A stretch of DNA of 7,606 nucleotides. It comes from Oscillospiraceae bacterium. Its GTDB lineage: Bacteria > Bacillota > Clostridia > Oscillospirales > UBA929. A model generated the notes under the pieces. The model was not told the DNA's origin, did not search any database, and was given only the letters and a program-made list of their open reading frames with translations. How positions within the stretch are numbered: the stretch's first letter is position 1; each line of letters opens with the position of its first letter. The position numbers and the translations under genes are program-made. Shown piece by piece: positions 1 through 5,472 of the stretch. The stretch covers positions 1-7,606 of the forward strand of contig JAISVY010000083.1 in the NCBI GenBank assembly GCA_031271325.1, in the 5' to 3' direction.

Positions 1-101
1 TAATAAACCGCAAGCGCAATCTCACATAACGCAACGAATGCCTCCAGCGAAAGCAAAATGATAATCGCTTTATTTAGCCCGCGCTGTTTTTTCGCTTGCA
101 T
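1..101 (-). CDS. N-terminus of an unidentified membrane-anchored protein (partial, runs off left edge)
   Basis: The first 33 codons of a minus-strand gene are present; the rest lies outside the window. The ATG (complement of 99-101) is preceded by GGAGGT (complement of 111-116) with a 9-nt spacer, a near-ideal ribosome binding site, and by a consensus promoter at 181-209, so the start is well supported. The peptide begins MQAKKQRGLNK, a cluster of basic residues, and continues with about 20 mostly hydrophobic residues (IIILLSLEAFVALCEIALAV). This is the layout of a signal anchor or of a first transmembrane helix with the N-terminus inside. No signal-peptidase site is visible in the part present. 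Many cell-envelope proteins begin this way, so no function can be given. It is transcribed in the same direction as the sugar operon but from its own promoter. Confidence 0.75.
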   Translation of the reverse strand, partial: MQAKKQRGLNKAIIILLSLEAFVALCEIALAVY

Positions 102-180
102 AATGATAACACCTCCAAAGATAAATACAGCTCCTATACTGCTTCGCGGTCTGCACCACGGATAACCGCGACACCCTCAC

Positions 181-209
181 AGTATACCTCAAAACAGCCA
201 ACTTGTCAA
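181..209 (-). promoter_or_regulatory. Consensus sigma-A promoter for the left-edge gene, with a 5' leader
   Basis: On the minus strand TTGACA (complement of 204-209) is followed after exactly 17 nt by TATACT (complement of 181-186). The -35 box is perfect and the -10 box differs from TATAAT at one position. Transcription should start near 174, giving a leader of about 70 nt before the ATG at 101. The leader contains a 6-bp perfect stem, CGCGGT/ACCGCG (145-150 with 165-170), around a 14-nt loop. No T-tract follows it and it matches no riboswitch I recognise. Confidence 0.8.
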
Positions 210-242
210 AAACGCCGTTCCGATTTCCGGGACGGCGCTTTT
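208..242 (-). terminator. Bidirectional rho-independent terminator-like hairpin
   Basis: A 9-bp stem (213-221 paired with 229-237, including one G-T wobble) closes a 7-nt loop. Read on the minus strand it is followed by five T (complement of 208-212), the classic intrinsic-terminator layout. Read on the plus strand it is followed by CTTTT, a weaker tract. On the minus strand it would stop transcripts running on from the sugar operon and the repeat region before they enter the left-edge gene. The minus-strand T-tract overlaps the -35 box of the promoter at 181-209. Confidence 0.7.
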
Positions 243-245
243 ATG

Positions 246-354
246 GGCATGTTGAAAATTGCCCGCTCCGACTTGCGATGCCGCGCTAAAGCGCCTGTTC
301 GCAAGCGCTGCGCTCGTTCGCCTTGCAGGCGAACACGCAATTTTCAACACTTCG
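246..354 (+). repeat. MITE-like element, copy A
   Basis: The core at 251-348 starts with GTTGAAAATTGC and ends with the exact reverse complement GCAATTTTCAAC. One more complementary base on each side makes 13-bp terminal inverted repeats. The interior is GC-rich and holds a strong hairpin, GTTCGCCT/AGGCGAAC with a 3-nt loop (about 316-334). It also holds the small palindrome GCGCTAAAGCGC. The same sequence occurs in reverse orientation at 934-1043 with about 92% identity by hand alignment. Similarity between the two extends past the inverted repeats to GGCAT on one side and ACTTCG on the other, so these bases probably belong to the element. It is too short to encode a transposase; a miniature element mobilised in trans is the best reading. 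No clear target duplication flanks this copy. Confidence 0.8.
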
Positions 355-611
355 ATTATATTTTCAGGAAAGGACGAGCCGCCATGAAAAACCGCGTTTA
401 CCCCTAAAGAGATATTGCACCCTTAAAGAAGATGATAATGATAAAAAATTATATATCCAAATTATAAAATGGATAATGGATAGTCTGTATTACTATGATT
501 CCATTAGAAAATTCTTCTACAAATAAATCGAAAACGGATAAGACTGTAGCCGCATCAATTTACGCTTAACTTACTGCTAAAATGATTTACCCCCCTTGAC
601 AATGTTTATCA
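355..611. other. AT-rich stretch with no convincing intact gene
   Basis: Base composition changes sharply here: by hand count 421-540 is about 24% GC, against well over half in the operon genes. On the plus strand a frame stays open to a stop at 524-526. Its last ~35 residues are credible as protein (acidic-basic start LKEDDNDKK, then an aromatic, Lys-rich end DSLYYYDSIRKFFYK). However, the open frame only begins inside repeat copy A and no ribosome binding site fits. It could be the tail of a foreign gene whose start was replaced by the repeat; I do not recognise the family. A 7-codon ORF at 384-407 (ATG AAA AAC CGC..., stop TAA) follows a purine-rich AGGAAAGG and is too short to call. TTGACA at 596-601 lacks a matching -10. 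Confidence 0.5.
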
Positions 612-934
612 GCTAACGTCCAATGGATGAAAATCTTTAACCTCAAGACAGCCGCCCGCACCCTTATCTTCCTGAAGGAACACGGCATTGATTCCTATGA
701 AGAACTCGCTCAGAAATCCGCCGCCGCGTCGCGGGATTTCCATCAGGTTTCCTCCCGGCTGAAGGAGATTGGCGAACGTAAGAAAGCGATCACGGAACTG
801 CAAAAGCAAATCGGAACCTACGGGAAAACGCGGGAAACATATCAGCGGTATCTTGTGTCGGGGAGCGTCATTCGCAGTTACCCGGCATTTAGCAGTGGCT
901 TCAAAAGCGTTTTTCGGAAGTATTCCCTATTGGC
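612..934 (+). pseudogene. Decayed relaxase (mobilization nuclease) C-terminal fragment from an ICE
   Basis: From about 612 the plus strand encodes an internal or C-terminal part of a clostridial ICE relaxase. The segment WMKIFNLKTAARTLIFLKEH corresponds to the W-x-KVFNLKQMAQT-x-x-x-L region that I recall from Tn1549/CTn-type relaxases. The later TYGKTRETYQRY matches their YSKTRDTYVAYRK motif, with a charged coiled-coil-like stretch (RLKEIGERKKAITELQKQ) between. The N-terminal nuclease domain with its histidine triad and catalytic tyrosine is absent: an in-frame stop lies at 597-599 and AT-rich DNA precedes it. After YLVSG (about 862) the match is lost in this frame. The +1 frame then shows HLAVASKAFF (about 886-915), resembling the next family segment (LHKAAKKAF), which suggests a frameshift. 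Repeat copy B follows directly. The ATG at 627 has no evident ribosome binding site and the product would not be functional. Confidence 0.72.
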
Positions 935-1050
935 GAAGTGTTGAAAATTGCGTGTTCGCCTGAAAGGCGAACGAGCGCAGCGCTTGCGAGCAGTCGCCTC
1001 TGGCGCGGCATCGCGAGCCGGAGCGGGCAATTTTCAACATGCCTATTGGC
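926..1050. repeat. 9-bp direct repeat flanking copy B (candidate target-site duplication)
   Basis: CCTATTGGC occurs at 926-934 and again at 1042-1050, immediately outside the copy-B element (935-1041). Removing the element and one copy of the repeat joins the plus-strand frame of the relaxase remnant to an open frame that runs on to a stop at 1151-1153. The arrangement fits insertion of the element into the already decaying relaxase region with a 9-bp duplication. Chance is possible, since the repeat sits 5 nt and 3 nt beyond the perfect inverted-repeat cores. Confidence 0.6.
934..1043 (-). repeat. MITE-like element, copy B (inverted relative to copy A)
   Basis: The core at 940-1038 is the reverse complement of copy A (251-348), with about seven mismatches and one 1-nt gap over 99 bp. 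It has the same perfect terminal repeats GTTGAAAATTGC/GCAATTTTCAAC and the same internal hairpin (954-972, GTTCGCCT-GAA-AGGCGAAC). The hairpin stems are identical in the two copies while the 3-nt loop differs (TGC versus TTC on the copy-A strand), suggesting the stem is under constraint or the copies are young. Sequence shared with copy A ends at about the point where a 9-bp direct repeat (926-934 and 1042-1050) begins, as expected for an insertion. Confidence 0.8.
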
Positions 1051-1145
1051 AATGCCGACATGTGATTGTTTGATCACGAGCATGAGATCGCCCGGCGACC
1101 GTACAACACAACCAGCCGGGAGGTTTGTTGATGGCACAACCCCTG
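1051..1145. other. Intergenic DNA downstream of the sugar operon, no clear terminator
   Basis: This stretch separates repeat copy B from the stop codon of the last operon gene. Two imperfect hairpins are visible on either strand: GTGAT/ATCAC around 1062-1077 and a CCCGGC/GCCGGG pair around 1090-1120. Neither is followed by a T-tract, so no intrinsic terminator for the operon can be called here. On the plus strand GGGAGG (1118-1123) stands 7 nt before an ATG (1131), a good ribosome binding site. The frame ends after 19 codons at 1190, inside the antisense 3' end of the isomerase gene. It may be the beheaded start of a gene from the same mobile element or simply chance. Confidence 0.4.
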
Positions 1146-2573
1146 TTACATGAAATAGTCCTCATATGGAATCTCTTCGACTTGTCCTAACCCCAACCAT
1201 GCGCAAATCTCCATAATTTCCTTTTCGTAGCTGCCGTACACCACCGGGTAATGATGCGGAAACCGGCTCGCGATGACGGTGTTGATTAAATCGCGCACGA
1301 CGACCGGGCGACCGTTCATACGCAGGGTGTCCATCCAACCCCTGCTACCTTTATGGCTCGGTTTTTCCCGGTCGAGGAAGCTTCCGCTCAACATGAGCAT
1401 CTTGTCAAGGCTTGCGTCCAACCGCGCCACGGTGGCAATGCCGGGGTTAAATACCATATCCCGCGTAACGCCATTCCCGAACGGATCGGCCATGCCGAAT
1501 TCGTGCGGGCGTCCGCTGTAGTTGAGATCCAAGTCGTAGTTCTGGCAAAACTGTTTGGCGGTTGGACCGCAATGCCAGAGCAGAACACTTTGGTCGGTCT
1601 CGTCAAAATTGACCAAATCCATCAGCGTGACAGCGCTCTCCGATAAATAACGAAGCATCAGCATACAAACGGCGCTGACCAAATCCCCTTCGCACGCGGC
1701 AACAGTGCCTTCCTCATTGAGCTGACCAAGCACGGCGCACACACTGAATTCAAACTGTTCCCCAAACGCCGGCCAACAGCTTACGGCAACACCGTCATAT
1801 TGGTTTTCCTTGACAAAATCGGTATATGCCCGGTAAAAGCGCGCGTTCGTTTCCATCAAAGGCGCGGCTTTGGGATGAACGCAGCGTGCGCAGCCGCTCA
1901 TGCTTTCCGCGAGCGCCGCGATTTGATCGGAGGGGTAGGATAAGGCGCGTTTCTTCAGCTCCGCGAATTCATGCAGGCGGTTCAGCTTCATACCGTCGAA
2001 TAGATGGAGCAGCTTCGCCTCGTCAAACAGCAGATCGTTGAATCCGGGTGCGACGCCGCCGATAAGCGCGAGCCTTGAAGCTTTCAACCTCTTGATACAT
2101 CGCAGCGCCGCAACGGTGACCCGCAGGCGCTCGTCGAAAAAGGGATGCCCCTTATCGCCGAAGAACCATTTGAACTTTTTCGCATACCGGCCAAGATAAT
2201 GACCGATAATACCGCTGTACATGTTAATCGAACAAAACGAATTAAGCGGCATAACCCCGTTGTCCGTTCCTTCCGGAATAGCCCATAGACCAAGACCCAT
2301 CACATCCGCTTTCGCGAAAACCGGCACAAGCTGCCCTGCGGAATAACTGGTTGTCTGCCACAACAGAAAATCCACACGATTCTTTTCTATTGTTCGTACA
2401 GCCGTTTCCGCGTCTTCTTCGGTGATGACCGAGTCGGGATATACATACAGCTCAACGCGGAATTGCTTCGCCAAGTCTGCCAACTCCGCCGCCGAACGGG
2501 CAAACCGACCTGCCTTGTCGCCCGGGAAACTGAGCTGGCTGCTGCCCACCAATCCGATTTTTAAGGTTACCAT
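1146..2573 (-). CDS. L-fucose/L-arabinose isomerase family protein
   Basis: This 475-residue cytoplasmic protein belongs to the L-fucose/L-arabinose isomerase fold family, which interconverts aldoses and ketoses using a divalent metal, usually Mn2+. Residues 1-170 look like the Rossmann-like first domain (IGLVGSSQLSF; YPDSVIT; DFLLWQTTSYSAG). The middle carries ACEGDL (293-298, Glu295), a good candidate for the conserved metal-ligand Glu. NFDE (322-325) and WHCGPTA (333-339) follow in the order expected for the family. The C-terminal part contains RFPHHYPVVYGSYEKE (437-452), the His-rich end typical of these proteins. It is somewhat shorter than E. coli FucI (about 590 residues), as is usual for the broader family. 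AGGAGG, overlapping the stop of the preceding gene, lies 7 nt before the ATG; the gap between the genes is 11 nt. It is the last gene of the operon. The substrate cannot be told from sequence: L-fucose, D-arabinose, D-altrose or a sulfosugar are all possible. Confidence 0.85.
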   Translation of the reverse strand: MVTLKIGLVGSSQLSFPGDKAGRFARSAAELADLAKQFRVELYVYPDSVITEEDAETAVRTIEKNRVDFLLWQTTSYSAGQLVPVFAKADVMGLGLWAIPEGTDNGVMPLNSFCSINMYSGIIGHYLGRYAKKFKWFFGDKGHPFFDERLRVTVAALRCIKRLKASRLALIGGVAPGFNDLLFDEAKLLHLFDGMKLNRLHEFAELKKRALSYPSDQIAALAESMSGCARCVHPKAAPLMETNARFYRAYTDFVKENQYDGVAVSCWPAFGEQFEFSVCAVLGQLNEEGTVAACEGDLVSAVCMLMLRYLSESAVTLMDLVNFDETDQSVLLWHCGPTAKQFCQNYDLDLNYSGRPHEFGMADPFGNGVTRDMVFNPGIATVARLDASLDKMLMLSGSFLDREKPSHKGSRGWMDTLRMNGRPVVVRDLINTVIASRFPHHYPVVYGSYEKEIMEICAWLGLGQVEEIPYEDYFM

Positions 2574-2584
2574 TGCTTCCCCTC

Positions 2585-3268
2585 CTAATCCCTTGCCGCC
2601 GGGTACTCGTTACACAACAACCGGTACGGCGGCTCGTCTTCCTCGATTGCGGGGAAACGCCCTAATGGCTCGGAAAAGCGGTTGTCCGTATTGTCGTCGT
2701 TGCACATGCTGACCTCTCCAATGAGAACAGGACCGTCCCTCACGACAAACTCATGGTAGCAATACGGGTACAGGGACATGCTCTCTCCCGGCTTCAGGAT
2801 GACGTCCTCTCCCGGTTTGACGCTGTAATTGCGTCCATCCTTGCTGATTACGACCTCGGATTCTCTGTCCGGCTCTTCGCTGATCCGGTCGGCGTTGAAA
2901 AGCCGGAAGACGATGTCTCCGCCGCCCCGGTTGATGATGTCCTCCATCTTGTTCCAATGGAAATGCAGAGGGGATACCTGTCCGCTTTGGCTCATCATGA
3001 TTTTTTCAGCGTAAGTTTTTGTGTACTTGGGGTTTTTGATGTTCCCGTTTCGGAGGGTAATCAACGCCAAACCCTTGCGCGCAAAGCCCCCTTCGCCATA
3101 ATCGGTTACGTCCCAGCCCAGCATGTTGTCGCGGATTTCATCGTACTCATGCCCCTTGTCTTTCCATTCCTCCGGCGTCCACGCGCAGAACCCCGGAAGC
3201 GCGAAGCGGAACTCGGAAAGCCGCGCTTCAAATCTTTTGATAATCTCATTGATTTCAGAACGTTTCAT
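2585..3268 (-). CDS. D-lyxose/D-mannose ketol-isomerase (cupin family)
   Basis: The 227-residue protein matches the D-lyxose isomerase family (YdaE/LyxA-like, PF07385), small single-domain cupins that isomerise D-lyxose to D-xylulose and D-mannose to D-fructose. It begins MKRSEINEIIKRFE and has LPGFCAWTPEEW (24-35), both typical. The metal site is visible as PLHFHWNKMEDIINRGGGD (100-118), giving His102, His104 and Glu109. A fourth ligand, His172, lies in YPYCYHEF (167-174). All four expected ligands are present, so the enzyme should be active. The length equals the usual family length. GGAGG stands 6 nt before the ATG. The start overlaps the end of the DUF4432 gene by 14 nt, which suggests coupled translation. 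Its presence beside an unrelated FucI-type isomerase is notable. Confidence 0.92.
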   Translation of the reverse strand: MKRSEINEIIKRFEARLSEFRFALPGFCAWTPEEWKDKGHEYDEIRDNMLGWDVTDYGEGGFARKGLALITLRNGNIKNPKYTKTYAEKIMMSQSGQVSPLHFHWNKMEDIINRGGGDIVFRLFNADRISEEPDRESEVVISKDGRNYSVKPGEDVILKPGESMSLYPYCYHEFVVRDGPVLIGEVSMCNDDNTDNRFSEPLGRFPAIEEDEPPYRLLCNEYPAARD

Positions 3269-4328
3269 ACTCTTCCTCCATACGATAAATTTCCTCTCCC
3301 TCGAGGATGGTGAAGGTCAGCTCGGTGGTTTTCGTTTGCATCGGTTCCAAGATGGGTACATCGCCGTTCTCTTCGTGCCCCGGTCTGCCGGAAACCCGCG
3401 CGTTGGCTGGCTCCAACCCTAAAACATAGTCGCCGGACGCAGCGGACAGCCACTGGTGAAAATATGGCAGCTCCCCGAGACGAAACTCCAGCTTTACGCC
3501 CAACCCCAGCGTTTCGTTGACGACCGCCGCGTAGGTGTTCCCCTCTTCGCCCCCTGACAGTCTGTGCGTGAAAACAGCCTCCGGTTCGTTTGGGATCGGC
3601 GCGGGCATACGGTTCCAAAAACTCTGCCGTTTTGCGGATAGCGTATCGCGCGGCATAATCTCCCGGGTCGGCAGAATCAGACGTGTTCCCTCCGTCAAAA
3701 GCGGATACCCTATATTGATGTGGTACATCAGCAGCAGCGGCTCAGGGCGGAAAGACTGGTTCTCAATCTCATCCCGGATATGGATGCTCTTTTCCCCATA
3801 ACGCGTGGTAATCTTCCGGCGCAAGATCATGTTTTCCCCGAATAGCTCCGACTCGCGCATTTCACCGCCGATTGTCACCCGGTACGCGCCGTCCTCCATA
3901 GCGGCGTCTGCGGAGACATGCTCCGCAGGGGTCGAACGCATACGACCATGCATGGGGTACTCCTTCCCGCCGGAGATACATGGCGCGCATATATTCTCCA
4001 AACCGCAGGTGAAGAAAAAACCTCCCATGATGCTCCGCCGAGCCTCCTGTCCCCGGGTATCGTAAGCGTCGCGCCCGGTCAGTCCCGGCTTTGACAGGAA
4101 GTGAAATCCGACGCCTTTATACTCTAGCTCACCGATGTCCAAACACTTCCCGGACAGGACAGTGAAGCGCAACGCTCCGTTTTTGACGAGGTATCCGTCA
4201 AGACCCCGCGCCCGCCCTTCCGTATAGGTTACGGGACGAACAAACACTTCCTGCTGTATGCTGCCCATATGGGCAAACATCTCTTGCTTTTCCAAACCCT
4301 TCACTCCAAATTCGCGTGATATGTCCAT
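3255..4328 (-). CDS. DUF4432 aldose 1-epimerase-like protein
   Basis: The 357-residue product belongs to the DUF4432 branch of the galactose-mutarotase-like beta-sandwich proteins, found widely in bacterial sugar operons. Typical segments are GKCLDIGELEYKGV (60-73), RRSIMGGFFFTCGLENICAP (97-116), MHGRMRSTPAEH (126-137), LLLMYHINIGYPLL (198-211) and LGLEPANARVSGR (303-315). His127, His203 and Glu306 sit in the most conserved places and are candidates for the His/Glu pair that mutarotases use; this assignment is inference. The likely role is anomer interconversion of the incoming aldose, or epimerisation of a related sugar. The ATG at 4328 overlaps the SIS gene by 28 nt and has only a weak Shine-Dalgarno sequence, so it probably depends on translational coupling. 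ATG codons at residues 17 and 21 are alternative starts, and family similarity as I recall it begins near residue 22. Confidence 0.85.
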   Translation of the reverse strand: MDISREFGVKGLEKQEMFAHMGSIQQEVFVRPVTYTEGRARGLDGYLVKNGALRFTVLSGKCLDIGELEYKGVGFHFLSKPGLTGRDAYDTRGQEARRSIMGGFFFTCGLENICAPCISGGKEYPMHGRMRSTPAEHVSADAAMEDGAYRVTIGGEMRESELFGENMILRRKITTRYGEKSIHIRDEIENQSFRPEPLLLMYHINIGYPLLTEGTRLILPTREIMPRDTLSAKRQSFWNRMPAPIPNEPEAVFTHRLSGGEEGNTYAAVVNETLGLGVKLEFRLGELPYFHQWLSAASGDYVLGLEPANARVSGRPGHEENGDVPILEPMQTKTTELTFTILEGEEIYRMEEEYETF

Positions 4329-4858
4329 AAGGACGCCACGTCAATCCGCTTCTCCTCAATGATCATCGCCGCCAGAATATCGCCGAGAAGCAGCACGCTT
4401 TGCTCAAAGAGTGAGGTCATCGGCTGGGCGGAATCAACCTCATCCTCAAGCGCCATTTTCGTCCTGACGGGAATGCGCACTTGGAAGCTGGCGGCCTCCC
4501 GCATGGGACTTCCGGGGTTCGATCCGATATGTACGACCTTCGCTCCCAGTGTCTGTGCTTTCCGGGCGATTGCGAGCGGAAACAGCGTGACACCGCTGCC
4601 CGATCCTACGATAAGCAAATCCTCCTTCCCGATGGCGGGTTCCGTAACCTCCCCTACCCAATGGGCGGAAATACCCAGATGGGAGAGTCGTTTGCAGACG
4701 CATTGCAACGCCAGCAAAACGCGCCCGACACCGACAAAAAACACCTGACCGGCGGCGAGAATTTCCTCTTTGAGCCGTTCAACCGCTTCCGGATCCACGC
4801 GAGACAGCGCTGTATTCAACTCGCTGAGAACCATGCTTTTTTTATCTGTGTAGCTCAT
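4301..4858 (-). CDS. hxlB: 6-phospho-3-hexuloisomerase-like SIS-domain protein
   Basis: This 185-residue single SIS-domain protein resembles 6-phospho-3-hexuloisomerase (HxlB/PHI), which interconverts D-arabino-3-hexulose 6-phosphate and fructose 6-phosphate in the RuMP pathway. Family landmarks are FVGVGR (41-46), KRLSHLGISAHWVGE (56-70), DLLIVGSGSG (80-89), QPMTSLFEQ (145-153) and the C-terminal HANLE. The last two match B. subtilis HxlB as I remember it (QPMGSLFEQ and HHANLE). Glu152 in SLFE falls at the position proposed as catalytic base. One oddity: the phosphate-binding loop reads SGSGVT where the family normally has SGSGET, and GRV replaces the usual GRS. The ATG at 4858 is chosen over an in-frame ATG at 4915 inside the previous gene, because AGAGGTG precedes it closely and it forms an ATGA overlap with the epimerase stop. 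No HxlA gene is present, so the substrate may be a different ketose phosphate. Confidence 0.85.
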   Translation of the reverse strand: MSYTDKKSMVLSELNTALSRVDPEAVERLKEEILAAGQVFFVGVGRVLLALQCVCKRLSHLGISAHWVGEVTEPAIGKEDLLIVGSGSGVTLFPLAIARKAQTLGAKVVHIGSNPGSPMREAASFQVRIPVRTKMALEDEVDSAQPMTSLFEQSVLLLGDILAAMIIEEKRIDVASLWTYHANLE

Positions 4859-5472
4859 TTCCGCACCTCTTTGAACGCGGAGCCTGTCACGAAACAATCG
4901 GCTATGCCCTCCCACCTTTGCACGTTTTCATGGGTTATCCGTCCGTCCAGCTCTATTTTGACCGGAAGACTCCGCCGATCGATCTCTTCGCGTAAATCAC
5001 GGATTTTTTTGTCCGCGTAAGCCACCTGCCCTTCGCCTTTGCTGGAGGCGTAGCCGGGGTTGATCAGCATTAGCAGCACGGTGTCGCATTTCTCCAGAAC
5101 ATACTCCAATACAGTCAGCGGAGTGGAGGGTTTGAGCGCAACTCCGGCCTGAACGCCCGCCGAACGGATCCGGTTGAGCATTCCGTCGATGTGACGGCAA
5201 GTCTCGGCGTGGAAGTTGATTCGCTGTATGCCGATGTCCAGCAGTTCCCCGACAAAATACTCCGGGTCTGACGTCATTACGTGCGCGTCAAAGAACAGGT
5301 TTGTTTTGGCGCGCAGCTGCCGCACGGTTTCCAGCCCCAGCGGCATACTCGGGCTGAAGTGCCCGTCCAAGATGTCGATATGCAGCATGGTTACGCCGTC
5401 CGCTTCCAGCCGGCGCACATCGGACTCCAAGTTACACATGTCCAAGCAGATCAATGACGGGGAAAGAATCAT
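4855..5472 (-). CDS. Ribulose-phosphate 3-epimerase family protein (Rpe/AlsE-like)
   Basis: A 205-residue TIM-barrel protein of the ribulose-phosphate 3-epimerase family, which inverts C3 of ketose phosphates such as ribulose 5-phosphate or, in AlsE, allulose 6-phosphate to fructose 6-phosphate. The barrel order is clear: ILSPSLICLDM (2-12), MLHIDILDGHFSP (29-41), FFDAHVMTSDPEYF (60-73), NFHAET (86-91), VALKPSTPL (111-119), LMLINPGY (134-141), ELDGRI (174-179) and CFVTGSAF (193-200). Metal/catalytic candidates His31, Asp33, His64 and Asp176 are all in place. The loop after NPG is unusual: YASSKGEG replaces the common FGGQ-type phosphate-gripping segment, so it is not an ordinary housekeeping Rpe. 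The length is slightly short for the family (about 215-230). The ATG forms an ATGA overlap with the kinase stop and follows AAGGGGTGA. Neighbours favour a hexulose-phosphate substrate, but this is inference. Confidence 0.85.
   Translation of the reverse strand: MILSPSLICLDMCNLESDVRRLEADGVTMLHIDILDGHFSPSMPLGLETVRQLRAKTNLFFDAHVMTSDPEYFVGELLDIGIQRINFHAETCRHIDGMLNRIRSAGVQAGVALKPSTPLTVLEYVLEKCDTVLLMLINPGYASSKGEGQVAYADKKIRDLREEIDRRSLPVKIELDGRITHENVQRWEGIADCFVTGSAFKEVRK

Noticed and set aside
596..624. TTGACA as promoter of the relaxase fragment
   Set aside because: At 17 nt spacing the -10 position reads TCCAAT, far from TATAAT, and the downstream frame is a relic.
251..1038. CRISPR array or tRNA/rRNA gene in the repeat region
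   Set aside because: The two repeats are inverted, ~100 bp long and 590 bp apart, unlike CRISPR. No cloverleaf with anticodon arm or rRNA-like sequence was seen.
1054..1125. Operon terminator downstream of the isomerase
   Set aside because: Hairpins around 1062-1077 and 1090-1120 lack a T-tract on the minus strand. The first convincing minus-strand terminator is at 208-237.
1131..1190. 19-codon ORF with a good ribosome binding site (MAQPLLHEIV...)
   Set aside because: It is too short, runs into the antisense end of the isomerase gene and has no recognised family. It may be the start of a deleted gene but cannot be called.
1146..2573. Sulfoquinovose isomerase assignment for the FucI-family gene
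   Set aside because: Some sulfosugar isomerases belong to this family, but no transaldolase, sulfolactaldehyde enzyme or sulfonate exporter accompanies it in the window.
2753..3313. 186-codon plus-strand open frame
   Set aside because: It lies antisense to the well-supported lyxose/mannose isomerase, shows no family motif and has no ribosome binding site. It is a shadow of high-GC codon use.
4859..4915. Longer start for the SIS protein
   Set aside because: It would overlap the epimerase by about 60 nt and lacks a ribosome binding site. The ATG at 4858 has AGAGGTG and a coupling ATGA overlap.
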